A stretch of 64,000 nt of DNA from Methylomonas sp. EFPC3 (GCF_029643245.1 NZ_CP116398.1:1178001-1242000); one strand, 5' to 3'. Positions 18,347 through 27,236 are shown, counted from the stretch's first letter. Notes: generated by a model from the letters alone, not told the origin. A program made the numbers and translations.

Positions 18347-19570
18347 ATGAAACTGAAACTGGTAGTCATCGGCAATGGCATGGCGGGGATGCGTACCGTC
18401 GACGAATTGCTGCAGTTGGCGCCCGAACGCTATCAAATCACCGTGTTCGGCGCCGAGCCGCACGGCAATTACAACCGGATTATGTTGACTCCGGTATTGT
18501 TCGGCGCCAAAAGCATCGCCGAGATCATGATTCACGATTTCGACTGGTACCGCAAACACGACATCACCTTGTACTGCGGTACCGATAAAGCAGTAGTCGG
18601 CGTCGACCGTGAACGGCGTCGGGTTGTGGCTCAGGACGGCACCGAAGCGGAATACGATTATTTATTGCTGGCCACCGGTTCCCTGCCATTGATGCTGGAC
18701 ATCCCTGGCCGCGATTTGCGCGGTGTGTTGGGTTTTCGCGATATCGCCGACGTGCAGAGCATGATTGCCGCTGCAGCGAGTAAGACGCACGCCGTGATTC
18801 TCGGTGGCGGCTTGCTGGGCCTGGAAGCGGCTAACGGCCTGTTGCAACGCGGTATGCAGGTCAGTGTCATCAACCGCGCCGGGCATTTATTGAACAAACA
18901 ACTGGATAGGCAGGCGGCCGGCTTTTTGCAACAGCAATTAGCAGACAAGGGCATAAAATTTCATTTGGGCTGTACCATCGATCGCATCCTCGGCGACGAC
19001 GGCCATATTCAACAGGTGCAGCTCAGTAACGGCGAAATTCTGCCGGCGGATTTGCTGGTAATGTCGACCGGCATCAAACCGAACATCGCCTTGGCCGAAC
19101 GCATCGGCTTGCAATGCGAGCGCGGCGTCATCGTCGACGACCTGATGCAAACCAGCGATCCGCGGGTGTTCTCGGTCGGTGAATGCGTCCAGCACCGCGG
19201 CGAATTGTTCGGTCTGGTGGCGCCGGTTTACGAGCAAGCCAAAGTCTGCGCCCGCCAATTGTCGGGTCATGACGGCAGCATCTATCAGACCTTGTCGTCG
19301 GCGACGATGCTGAAAGTGACCGGCATTGACTTGTTTTCGGTCGGCGATTTCGAGGGCGACGCCGACTGCCAAATTCTGCAATTGATCGACCACGGCCTCG
19401 GCGTCTACAAAAAAATCGTACTGCGCGGCGATATCGTGATCGGCGTGATCTTGTACGGCGACACCAGCGACAGCGCCTGGTATTTGAACCTGGTCAAGGA
19501 CAAAACCCCGATCGCTGCGATCCGCGATCGCCTGATGTTCGGCCAGACGCCGTTGGCCGCCGCCGCTTAA
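18347..19570 (+). CDS. NirB-like FAD/NAD(P)H oxidoreductase, probable NasA electron donor
   Basis: This 407-residue flavoprotein has an N-terminal FAD-binding Rossmann motif (VVIGNGMAGMRTVDELL), the LLLATGS segment, a second NAD(P)H-binding motif (AVILGGGLLGLEAANGL) and the MSTGIKPN/VFSVGEC FAD-closing region. The pattern, including EPHGNYNRIMLTPVL, is that of the N-terminal flavin part of the nitrite reductase large subunit NirB and of NasB-type proteins. The sirohaem domain is absent, so it cannot itself reduce nitrite. It lies 10 nt before nasA and probably passes NAD(P)H electrons to it. The ATG at 18347 gives the normal start of the FAD fold. Confidence 0.87.
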   Translation: MKLKLVVIGNGMAGMRTVDELLQLAPERYQITVFGAEPHGNYNRIMLTPVLFGAKSIAEIMIHDFDWYRKHDITLYCGTDKAVVGVDRERRRVVAQDGTEAEYDYLLLATGSLPLMLDIPGRDLRGVLGFRDIADVQSMIAAAASKTHAVILGGGLLGLEAANGLLQRGMQVSVINRAGHLLNKQLDRQAAGFLQQQLADKGIKFHLGCTIDRILGDDGHIQQVQLSNGEILPADLLVMSTGIKPNIALAERIGLQCERGVIVDDLMQTSDPRVFSVGECVQHRGELFGLVAPVYEQAKVCARQLSGHDGSIYQTLSSATMLKVTGIDLFSVGDFEGDADCQILQLIDHGLGVYKKIVLRGDIVIGVILYGDTSDSAWYLNLVKDKTPIAAIRDRLMFGQTPLAAAA

Positions 19571-19580
19571 CCGTTACGCC

Positions 19581-22262
19581 ATGACTCCAGCAACCGTTAA
19601 AACCACCTGCCCCTATTGCGGCGTCGGCTGCGGCATCGAAGCCACGGTCGAAGATCCCGCCGCGCATCGGGTCACCATCAAAGGCGATCCGGAACATCCC
19701 TCCAACTTCGGCAAACTCTGTTCGAAGGGCGCCACGCTGGGCGATACCGTCACGCTGGAAAACCGCTTGCTCTACCCTGCCGTCAACGGCCGGCGTTGCG
19801 ATTGGGATAGTGCGCTGGACCACGTCGCCGGCCGCTTCCGCCAGATCATCGCCGAACACGGACCGGACGCCGTCGCGTTTTATGTGTCGGGCCAATTGCT
19901 GACCGAAGACTATTATGTCGCCAACAAGCTGATGAAAGGTTTCATCGGCTCGGCCAACATCGATACCAATTCCCGTTTGTGCATGTCGTCGGCTGTGGTC
20001 GGCTATAAACGCGCTTTCGGCGCCGATACCGTGCCCTGCAGTTACGCAGACCTGGAATTGGCCGATTTGATCGTGCTGGTCGGTTCCAACGCCGCCTGGT
20101 GCCACCCGATTGCGTTTCAACGCATCCGCAAAGCCAAGGAAAGCAATCCGCAGTTAAAAGTCGTCGTCGTCGATCCGCGCCGCACCGCCAGTTGCGATAT
20201 CGCCGACCTGCATCTGCCGTTGAAGCCGGGCATGGACGCGCTACTGTTCAATGGCCTGTTATGCCACCTGCAGCGCGATGGCCGCATCGACCACGACTAC
20301 GTCGCCAATTTCACCAACGGTTTCGCCGAGGCGCTGCGCCAAGCCGAGGCCGACGCCGGTTCGGTGGCCGCGGTCGCCGCCGGTTGCGAGCTGGACCCGG
20401 CCGATATCGCCCAATTTTTCGCTTGGTTCGCAGCAACCGAACGCAGCGTCACGGTGTATTCGCAAGGCATCAACCAATCCAGCTCCGGATCGGACAAATG
20501 CAACGCCATCATCAACTGCCATCTGGCGAGCGGCCGGCTGGGCAAACCCGGCATGGGGCCGTTTTCGTTCACCGGCCAACCCAATGCGATGGGCGGCCGC
20601 GAAGTCGGCGGTCTCGCCAACATGCTGGCGGCACACATGGACCTGGACAATCCGGTGCATGTCGACCGCGTCGGCCGGTTTTGGCACAGCGAACACGTGG
20701 CGAACAAAGCCGGACTGAAAGCCGTGGACATGTTCGAGGCCGTCGCCGCCGGCCGGGTCAAGGCGGTCTGGATCATGGCCACCAATCCGGTGGTGTCGAT
20801 GCCGGACGCGGACCGGGTGAAGCAAGCGCTGCAAGGCTGCGAATTCGTCGTGGTATCGGATTGCATCGCCGAGACCGACACGGCCCAACTCGCGCACGTG
20901 TTGTTGCCGGCCACCGGCTGGAGCGAAAAGGACGGCACCGTGACCAATCTGGAACGGCGCATCTCGCGGCAACGGCCGTTGTTCCCGGCTTCCGGCGAAG
21001 CTCGCCACGACTGGTGGATCATTAGCCGGGTGGCGCAACGCATGGGCTTTACCGAGGCCTTCGCTTACCAATCCAGCGCCGAAATCTTTCGCGAACATGC
21101 GGCGCTGTCGGCCTTCGAGAACGACGCCGAACATCAATTACGCGACTTCGATTTGTCGGCGTTTACCGCGATCGATCAGACCGAATTCGATGCCCTGCAA
21201 CCGGTACAGTGGCCGGTAAGCCGCGACCGACCGCAAGGCCGGCCGCAGTTGTTCGACGACAAGCTTTTTTATACCGCCGACCGCAAGGCCAGATTCATTC
21301 CGGTCGCGCCGCACGGGCCGCGCCATAGCGTCGACGCCGACTACCCGTTCACGCTGAACACCGGCCGCTTGCGCGATCAATGGCATACCATGACCCGCAC
21401 CGGCTTGGCCGCCAAATTGAACGCGCATCGGCCGGAGCCCTTCGTCGAAATCCATCCCGCCGACGCCGAGCGCTTACAACTGAAGCACCGCAGTCTGGCC
21501 CGCATCGAAAGCCGTTGGGGGCAAATGCTGGCGCGGGTCGAAATCGGCGCCGGCCAACGCCAGGGCAGCTTGTTCGTCCCGATGCATTGGACGGCGCAAC
21601 TGAGCAGCCACGGCCGGATGGGGGCTTTGGTCAACCCGGTGGTGGACCCCTACTCCGGCCAGCCGGAAAGTAAGCAGACTCCGGTCAGGATCTCTGCCTG
21701 GCCGGCGACTTGGTACGCGACGATTCTGACCCGGCAACCGTTGGCGATCCGGGATTGCGAATATCAAGTCAAAATCCGCGGCGACCAGTTTTTCCGTTAC
21801 GAGCTGGCCGGCAGCGGCGCCGGTAAAGACTGGCGCCAGTGGAGCCGGGAATTGTTTGCCGAGCACGGTATGGCCGGGGCGGGCGACTGGCTGGAATACA
21901 GCGATCTGCAGGCCGGCTATTACCGTTGCGCCTACGTCAGCGACAATCGACTGCAAGTCTGTCTGTTGGTCGGACCGGATTTCGAGTTACCGGAGCCGGG
22001 TTGGCTGTGCAGTTTGTTCCCGAAACCGGAACTGAGTCGCAGCGAACGTTTGGCCTTGCTCAGCGGCCAGCCGCCGAAAGGCGAAGCCGATATTGGCCGA
22101 ATCGTCTGTTCGTGTTTCAATGTCGGCGAGAAAACCATTCAACAAGCGGTGCAAACCCATAAGTTACAAAGCGTGGCGGATATCAGCGCCTGCCTCGGCG
22201 CGGGCAGCGGCTGCGGTTCCTGCGTCGCCGAATTGAAGGAGTTTTTGCCTCAGCCCGGTTAA
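19581..22262 (+). CDS. nasA: Assimilatory nitrate reductase catalytic subunit with C-terminal BFD-type [2Fe-2S] domain
   Basis: NasA reduces nitrate to nitrite in the cytoplasm with a molybdenum bis-MGD centre. The 893-residue protein begins with the [4Fe-4S] motif (CPYCGVGC, then CSKG), continues through the molybdopterin oxidoreductase domain (LCMSS, SNAAWCHP, FTGQPNAMGGREVG, MATNPVVSMPDAD) and the molydopterin-dinucleotide-binding domain (NTGRLRDQWHTMTRTG). It ends with a BFD-like [2Fe-2S] domain (CSCFNVG then CLGAGSGCGSC, about 845-890). This matches NasA proteins that receive electrons through a flavoprotein. No nirBD nitrite reductase lies in the window, so nitrite reduction is encoded elsewhere. 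Confidence 0.95.
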   Translation: MTPATVKTTCPYCGVGCGIEATVEDPAAHRVTIKGDPEHPSNFGKLCSKGATLGDTVTLENRLLYPAVNGRRCDWDSALDHVAGRFRQIIAEHGPDAVAFYVSGQLLTEDYYVANKLMKGFIGSANIDTNSRLCMSSAVVGYKRAFGADTVPCSYADLELADLIVLVGSNAAWCHPIAFQRIRKAKESNPQLKVVVVDPRRTASCDIADLHLPLKPGMDALLFNGLLCHLQRDGRIDHDYVANFTNGFAEALRQAEADAGSVAAVAAGCELDPADIAQFFAWFAATERSVTVYSQGINQSSSGSDKCNAIINCHLASGRLGKPGMGPFSFTGQPNAMGGREVGGLANMLAAHMDLDNPVHVDRVGRFWHSEHVANKAGLKAVDMFEAVAAGRVKAVWIMATNPVVSMPDADRVKQALQGCEFVVVSDCIAETDTAQLAHVLLPATGWSEKDGTVTNLERRISRQRPLFPASGEARHDWWIISRVAQRMGFTEAFAYQSSAEIFREHAALSAFENDAEHQLRDFDLSAFTAIDQTEFDALQPVQWPVSRDRPQGRPQLFDDKLFYTADRKARFIPVAPHGPRHSVDADYPFTLNTGRLRDQWHTMTRTGLAAKLNAHRPEPFVEIHPADAERLQLKHRSLARIESRWGQMLARVEIGAGQRQGSLFVPMHWTAQLSSHGRMGALVNPVVDPYSGQPESKQTPVRISAWPATWYATILTRQPLAIRDCEYQVKIRGDQFFRYELAGSGAGKDWRQWSRELFAEHGMAGAGDWLEYSDLQAGYYRCAYVSDNRLQVCLLVGPDFELPEPGWLCSLFPKPELSRSERLALLSGQPPKGEADIGRIVCSCFNVGEKTIQQAVQTHKLQSVADISACLGAGSGCGSCVAELKEFLPQPG

Positions 22263-22281
22263 CTCGACGCGCACAAGGACC

Positions 22282-23457
22282 ATGCCTGAAAAAACAACGC
22301 TATTTCCCTATTTTCAACCCATCATTGCGATAGCCAGCAGCAAAATCGTCGGTTACGAAGCCTTGGCCCGCCAATACGATTCCAAGGGCAATGTGGTTTC
22401 TGCCGGCGCCCTGTTCTCCTCCGCCGATGTGGACATCAAACAGCGTACCGAACTCGACCGACAGGTACGCTGGCAAGCCCTGGAAAAATTCTCGCAGCAG
22501 GCCGATAGCCAAACCTATCTGGCGCTGAACATTTCGGCGGCTTGGATCGAGAATCTGCGCCAACTCAATGCCTTGCCGACCCTGCGCATGCTGGAAGAGT
22601 TGAATATCGACCGCCAGCGCATCGTGGTCGAAATCTCCGATGCTCACGTCGATCCGCACAAGTTGAAACAGATCGTGCAGCGTTACCGCAAACACGGCCT
22701 GCGGGTGGCGATCGGCGACTTCGGCGCCGGTTCCTCGCAACTGGAACGGGTGATCGCAATCCAGCCCGACATCATCAAAATCGATATGCGGTTGTTCAAG
22801 CGTGCCGCCCGCGGCAGCAGCATCGCTACCGACATCGTGCATCTGATGTCGCGCCTGGGCCAGCGCACCGGCGCCCGCATCGTCTGCGAAGGCGTCGAAA
22901 GCGACGAGGAATTTCTATTCGGCTTGAACTGCGGCGCCCAATTCATGCAGGGTTTTTTGTTCGCCAAAGCCGAAGCCGATTTCCTGCCCATCAACAGTTT
23001 CGAACAGCACGCGGCCTCGCTACGCAGCAAATTCGTCAAAAACACGCTGCCGCGGGTACAAAAAGAAATCAACGCGATCAACGTCATCAAGGCTTTGATT
23101 TACCGCTTGGCCCAAGCACTACAGGACGATTTCAACCTGAACGAACTGGTCAGCTGGAATTTCAGCCAAAGCGGCGTGATCCGGTTTTACCTGTGCAACA
23201 ACCAGGGCGACCAGATTTCGCCGGATTTCAATTTCAGCGAAAACCAATGGTTTACCGATCCGCGCAAGATCGGCTTCAACTGGTCCTGGCGGCCGTACTT
23301 CTTTCAGTTGCTGGCGCTGGAAAACTGCGGCGATCGCAACCGCATCGTCACCTCCGAACGCTATCGCGATTTCGAAACCAGCCTGCTATGCAAGACCCTG
23401 GCGCTACGCCTGGACAATGAGCGAATTTTATTGGTGGATACCGTGGTAGGTGACTAG
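22282..23457 (+). CDS. EAL-domain protein with YkuI_C/Cache-like C-terminus
   Basis: This 391-residue protein has an N-terminal EAL domain (about 5-245) and a C-terminal PAS/Cache-like domain resembling that of Bacillus YkuI (about 265-390; CNNQGDQISPDF, NWSWRPYF). EAL residues kept include E26 (YEALAR), N of LNIS, E of VEIS, K of IIKID, E of CEGVES and Q of MQGF. The usual DDFGTG reads GDFGAG (145-150), so the first metal-binding Asp is Gly145, and phosphodiesterase activity may be reduced or lost. It begins 19 nt after nasA with AAGGA before the ATG, so it probably belongs to the nitrate operon. Confidence 0.82.
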   Translation: MPEKTTLFPYFQPIIAIASSKIVGYEALARQYDSKGNVVSAGALFSSADVDIKQRTELDRQVRWQALEKFSQQADSQTYLALNISAAWIENLRQLNALPTLRMLEELNIDRQRIVVEISDAHVDPHKLKQIVQRYRKHGLRVAIGDFGAGSSQLERVIAIQPDIIKIDMRLFKRAARGSSIATDIVHLMSRLGQRTGARIVCEGVESDEEFLFGLNCGAQFMQGFLFAKAEADFLPINSFEQHAASLRSKFVKNTLPRVQKEINAINVIKALIYRLAQALQDDFNLNELVSWNFSQSGVIRFYLCNNQGDQISPDFNFSENQWFTDPRKIGFNWSWRPYFFQLLALENCGDRNRIVTSERYRDFETSLLCKTLALRLDNERILLVDTVVGD

Positions 23458-23556
23458 ACTCATCTGTCCCGAACGGCACCGGCAACTGGCCGCGGCCGGC
23501 TTTTTACTATAATCAGTGCGACATGGTAACTGGCTGGAGCATGCAAAGGCGGCGAG

Positions 23557-24921
23557 ATGAGCGACGACGAGAACTTATCGAAAATTCTGGTGATCGACAG
23601 CGACAGGCCGGCGATTTTGGTTGTCGGCAGCGATCCGGAATTGGCAACCCGCCTCAACCGGTTGTTCAATCGGGCGGCAGTGGCCGATAGCAGCCAAATT
23701 TCCGGAAAACCGAGCTACGCCGTACATTGGTCCGGCAATACAGCGCATGCGGCACAGGCGATTGCCGACGGTTTGGCCGCAAACACCCCGTTTAATTTGG
23801 TTTTTGTGCTGCATCCTTTGCCGCAAGCCAGCGGCGTGGCCTTGATAAAACACCTGTGGGAATTGGATTCCGGTTTGAACGCGGTGCTTTGCAATGCCGA
23901 TCCGGGACTTGACTGGCCACAGATCGCCGAAACGCTGGGCGAGAGCGATCAGTTGCTGATTTTACAGCAACCGGTTTGCGACTTGGTCGTCCGCCAAGTG
24001 GTCCATGCTATGGTCAGGCAATGGCAATTGGTGAAGCAAACCCAAGACGTCATGCAATTTATCGTGATGCAGAACCAACGGCTCGACGCGACCAACCACA
24101 AGTTGCAGGACATGCAGGCGCAGTTGCTGCAATCGGAGAAAATGTCATCGATCGGTCAATTGGCTGCGGGCGTTGCCCACGAAATCAACAATCCGATCGG
24201 ATTCGTCAAATCCAATCTAAATACTCTGAAGGGATATACCGAAGACTTATTAGCCCTGGCCGAGACTTACGAACAGGCCGAGGCAGCGCTGGCCGACCCG
24301 GTCCTGCGTGCCGAAATCGACTCGGTCAAACGCCGGATCGACTTCGACTACTTGCGAGACGATGCGCCGGATTTGCTCAACGATTCGCTGGACGGTATTA
24401 ACCGGGTTGCCAAAATCGTTCAGGACTTGAAGGACTTTTCCCATCCGCAACGCGACGGCGATGCCTGGCAGTGGGCCGATCTCAACGCCAACCTGGATAG
24501 CGCGTTGAACATTGTTTACAACGAACTCAAATACAAAGCGGACATCGTCAAACACTATGGCGAGTTGCCTTTGGTCAATTGCTTGGCTGGCCAACTGAAT
24601 CAGGTCTTCGTCAACTTGCTGGTCAACGCCGCATACGCGATTGACAAGCGGGGCGTCATCACCATTGCCACCGGCAGCGGCGAAGGCCGGGTCTGGCTAG
24701 AAATTTCCGACACCGGCTGCGGGATTGCCGACGAGCAACTGAACCGGATTTTCGATGCCTTTTACACCACCAAGCCGGTCGGTAAAGGGACCGGGCTGGG
24801 ATTGACAATTTCCTACGGCATTGTCAAAAAACACAGCGGCGAAATCAGCGCGCGCAGCCGAGTCGGCGAAGGCACCACCTTGCGCATCGAACTGCCGGTC
24901 AATGCCGAAGCAAGCCAGTGA
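23557..24921 (+). CDS. Sensor histidine kinase with pseudo-receiver N-terminus
   Basis: This 454-residue soluble kinase has an N-terminal receiver-like region (about 8-155) in which the phospho-acceptor position is lost: the strand that should read D-x-x-M-P reads FVLHPLPQASG. A coiled coil (about 165-195) leads to HisKA with His208 (AAGVAHEINNP). The ATPase domain has an N-box (NQVFVNLLVNAAYAI), G1 (DTGCGI) and GKGTGLGLTIS. No membrane segment is seen, so input is cytoplasmic. The gene starts 99 nt after the EAL gene with GGCGAG before the ATG. No cognate response regulator gene is adjacent. Confidence 0.88.
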   Translation: MSDDENLSKILVIDSDRPAILVVGSDPELATRLNRLFNRAAVADSSQISGKPSYAVHWSGNTAHAAQAIADGLAANTPFNLVFVLHPLPQASGVALIKHLWELDSGLNAVLCNADPGLDWPQIAETLGESDQLLILQQPVCDLVVRQVVHAMVRQWQLVKQTQDVMQFIVMQNQRLDATNHKLQDMQAQLLQSEKMSSIGQLAAGVAHEINNPIGFVKSNLNTLKGYTEDLLALAETYEQAEAALADPVLRAEIDSVKRRIDFDYLRDDAPDLLNDSLDGINRVAKIVQDLKDFSHPQRDGDAWQWADLNANLDSALNIVYNELKYKADIVKHYGELPLVNCLAGQLNQVFVNLLVNAAYAIDKRGVITIATGSGEGRVWLEISDTGCGIADEQLNRIFDAFYTTKPVGKGTGLGLTISYGIVKKHSGEISARSRVGEGTTLRIELPVNAEASQ

Positions 24922-25342
24922 AACCCTTGTCAGCGTTCGCCGGCCGCCGCGGTTGCACCAGCCCCCAATCCGGAACGTGAGTGTTTGATTTCGGAACCAT
25001 TTTGATGGCTTTAAGTTTCACGGGAAACTCGTAACAAAGCACTTTAGCCAGCATTAAGTTTATCCCGTAACTCACTTCAAGAATGATTTACAAGATATTG
25101 ATTGTAAAAGTTTTGTTTCATTTTAAGCCGAATTATCGGACTCAGGCGAGTTGATGGCAACGATAAACCGAATTCCCTAGCCACGGCCGGGCCGATTCCG
25201 CGCCAATCGCGGCGTCGGCCGGCTCGGACATTGTAAACAATTAATATCCATAGAGTTTTCGTGCGACTTTAAGATAAACTGCAGCCAGGCGAACCCAAAC
25301 CGAAACCGAATACCTTGAAGCACGTTTCGCGGGAGTATGTTT
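24922..25342. other. Intergenic region with a GC-rich hairpin
   Basis: No gene is seen in these 421 nt. A stable hairpin lies at 25190-25220 (GGCCGA/TCGGCC outside CCGCG/CGCGG, CCAAT loop, two mismatched bases between), extendable outward. A small AGTTTC/GAAACT hairpin lies at 25014-25029. Neither has a U-tract. The next gene has GGGAG at 25331-25335. Confidence 0.5.
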
Positions 25343-26290
25343 ATGCGCACACTGTATTACAGCCATCCGGATTTTCTGGCCCACGATACCGGGCTGGCCC
25401 ATCCGGAATGCCCCGAGCGGTTGCGAGTGATTGCCGAAGCGCTCGCGGCACCGAAATTCGCCGCACTGACGCATGTACAAGCGGCATTGCCGGACGACAT
25501 TGAAGACAAAATCGGGTTGGTTCACGGTCGGGCCATGATCGCCAAACTGCTGGCCGAGATACCGGAACACGGTCTGACCAACCTGGATGCCGACACAGTG
25601 GTTTCGCCCGGTTCGCGCCAGGCGGCGCTACTGGCCGTCGCGGCGGTATGCGATGCAGTGGATAAAGTCTGCGGCGGCGCAGCCGACAATGCCTTCTGTG
25701 CGGTGCGCCCGCCCGGACACCATGCCATGCCCGACTACCCGATGGGTTTTTGTCTGTTCAACAACGTGGCGATAGCCGCCGAGTATGCACGCAAGGGTTA
25801 CGGCCTGGAGCGGATCGCGATCGTCGATTTCGACGTGCACCACGGCAACGGCACCCAGGCCGCGTTTTACGACCAGCCGCAAGTGCTCTACATATCCAGC
25901 CACCAATGGCCGCATTACCCCGGCAGCGGCCATCCTTCTGAACACGGTGCCGGCAATATCCTCAATCTGGCGTTGGCGACCGGCAGCGACGGCGAGGTGA
26001 TTCGGGCCAAATATCGCGATACGGTATTCCCCGCCTTGCGCAAATTTGCACCGCAGTTGGTTTTGATTTCAGCCGGATTCGACGCGCACAAAGACGACCC
26101 GCTCGCCTCGTTGCGCTTGACGGAAGCAGACTACCATTGGCTGACCGAACAATTGCGAGCGATCGCCGAGGACTACTGCCAGGGGCGTCTGATTTCGGTG
26201 CTGGAGGGCGGCTACAATTTGCGGGCGCTGGCAAACAGCGTCGCCGCGCATGTGGCGGCTTTGATGGGTTTGGTCAACGAGGGCGTTTGA
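25343..26290 (+). CDS. Histone deacetylase-family hydrolase
   Basis: This 315-residue protein belongs to the zinc-dependent HDAC/AcuC/acetylpolyamine amidohydrolase superfamily. Visible hallmarks are HPECPERL, the catalytic pair H126-H127 (RPPGHHA), metal ligands D164 and H166 (VDFDVHHGNGT), a later metal Asp in SAGFDAHKDDPL, and the EGGYN tyrosine motif. Bacterial members deacetylate acetyl-lysine proteins, acetylpolyamines or other small amides; the substrate is not readable here. The ATG at 25343 is preferred to the ATG two codons earlier because GGGAG is 7 nt before it but only 1 nt before the first. Confidence 0.9.
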   Translation: MRTLYYSHPDFLAHDTGLAHPECPERLRVIAEALAAPKFAALTHVQAALPDDIEDKIGLVHGRAMIAKLLAEIPEHGLTNLDADTVVSPGSRQAALLAVAAVCDAVDKVCGGAADNAFCAVRPPGHHAMPDYPMGFCLFNNVAIAAEYARKGYGLERIAIVDFDVHHGNGTQAAFYDQPQVLYISSHQWPHYPGSGHPSEHGAGNILNLALATGSDGEVIRAKYRDTVFPALRKFAPQLVLISAGFDAHKDDPLASLRLTEADYHWLTEQLRAIAEDYCQGRLISVLEGGYNLRALANSVAAHVAALMGLVNEGV

Positions 26291-26301
26291 CCGCCCTCTT
26301 T
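26279..26301 (+). terminator. Short terminator overlapping the HDAC stop codon
   Basis: GAGGGCG pairs with CGCCCTC (7 bp, 6-nt loop containing the stop codon TGA), followed by TTT. It sits in the 22-nt space between the convergent HDAC and cytochrome genes. Confidence 0.5.
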
Positions 26302-26312
26302 CCCATCCGTTG

Positions 26313-26804
26313 TTATTGCAGATTCGGCAGGGTATAGACGTAGTCGGCGTCCTTCATCGGCGCGTGGCAGGCGAAGCAAGGCGCGGATTGCGCCTTGTCG
26401 TACATTTTCAAAGTCTTGCCTTCCCAGATACCGAAGCCCCAACCGCCGGTCTCAGCGTATTTCTTGCTGTCTTTCACCATCGCTTCGGCGGCGGTAAATT
26501 CGCCGGGCACCGAGGCTTGTTCCCAATTCGGATGCTTGCGCTCGGCCCATTTGATCTTGGCGATGATGCTCCCGTCCGGCCAGGGCTTGGTCTTGCCGGC
26601 CCGCGCGGCATTGATGGCAACGTCGTTGCCGACGATCGCCCGCATGCTGTTCTTTTCGTGGCGCAGCGACACACCCAACAGCCGCCAATCCCGATATTCA
26701 CCGTGCTCCGGTTTCGCCGCCGGCACGGTTTCGGCGGCAACGCCATTGGCAACCAAGATCAAGGCTGCGGCCAGCAGCCGGCCGCCGGAAATCGTTTTGT
26801 ACAT
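26313..26804 (-). CDS. Cytochrome P460-family c-type haem protein
   Basis: This 163-residue secreted protein has a signal peptide (hydrophobic about 8-22, cleavage near GVAAE) and one C-terminal haem-binding motif C143-x-x-C146-H147 (APCFACHAP). Size, the C-terminal CxxCH and the YRDWRLLGVSLRHEKNSMRAIVGND opening match the cytochrome P460 / cytochrome c'-beta family, known in methanotrophs and ammonia oxidisers. P460 proteins oxidise hydroxylamine or bind NO and carry a lysine-haem crosslink, while c'-beta proteins bind NO without it; sequence alone does not settle which. GGAGG lies 5 nt before the ATG at 26804, favouring it over upstream in-frame starts. Confidence 0.83.
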   Translation of the reverse strand: MYKTISGGRLLAAALILVANGVAAETVPAAKPEHGEYRDWRLLGVSLRHEKNSMRAIVGNDVAINAARAGKTKPWPDGSIIAKIKWAERKHPNWEQASVPGEFTAAEAMVKDSKKYAETGGWGFGIWEGKTLKMYDKAQSAPCFACHAPMKDADYVYTLPNLQ

Positions 26805-26821
26805 ACACCCTCCGTTAATAG

Positions 26822-26917
26822 TCATGTAAACCAGCGGCGCGGATTGTAACGGCTCCACAGGGCGGCGACCAATACAAAACCGCTGAGCCCGGCCAGTATT
26901 TCTTCAGCCAGCCGCCC
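26822..26917 (-). pseudogene. Possible C-terminal remnant of a membrane protein
   Basis: On the minus strand an open stretch of about 30 codons without a start reads like the end of a membrane protein: AEEILAGLSGFVLVAALWS followed by RYNPRRWFT and a stop. A stop codon lies just upstream. It precedes the cytochrome gene by 17 nt, as a former operon partner might. It may be chance. Confidence 0.3.
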
Positions 26918-26960
26918 TCAATGTCGTTAAGTTAAGCAAAAAACCGGCTTGTTCAAACGC

Positions 26961-27011
26961 TGTAGGAACTCGACCGAAGGCGCTTGATCGCGGGCATGGC
27001 GTGCTCCTACC
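26961..27011. repeat. REP-like palindromic element
   Basis: GTAGGA (26962-26967) and TCCTAC (27005-27010) bound a GC-rich imperfect palindrome of about 50 bp. The form is common among short intergenic palindromes with GTAGGAGC...GCTCCTAC ends in gammaproteobacteria. Other copies in the genome would be needed to confirm it. Confidence 0.4.
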
Positions 27012-27056
27012 ATCCTTGACATAACGCCGCTGCGATGCAGATTCGCTTGGTGCTCT

Positions 27057-27085
27057 ATCGCTCCGGTAATGCCTGCCGGAGCGAT
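27057..27085 (+). repeat. Perfect 10-bp hairpin in the leader of the HupE-TonB cluster
   Basis: ATCGCTCCGG pairs with CCGGAGCGAT around a 9-nt loop. Only CGTTTCG follows, so it is a weak terminator at best. It lies about 150 nt before the first gene of the cluster and could be an operator, an attenuator or a REP-type element. The rest of 26918-27236 shows no gene. Confidence 0.5.
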
Positions 27086-27236
27086 CGTTTCGTTCAACAG
27101 CAGCGCCTTTCCCCGTGGTTCCTAGTGGGACGGACTCTTAGCCCGCGGGAATGGTTTTGTTGGCTTATGCAACTTGCGCCATCCCTAAACGGCTGTTTAG
27201 AATGTGAAGTTAATCTCAAACTTCATAAACTCAACG

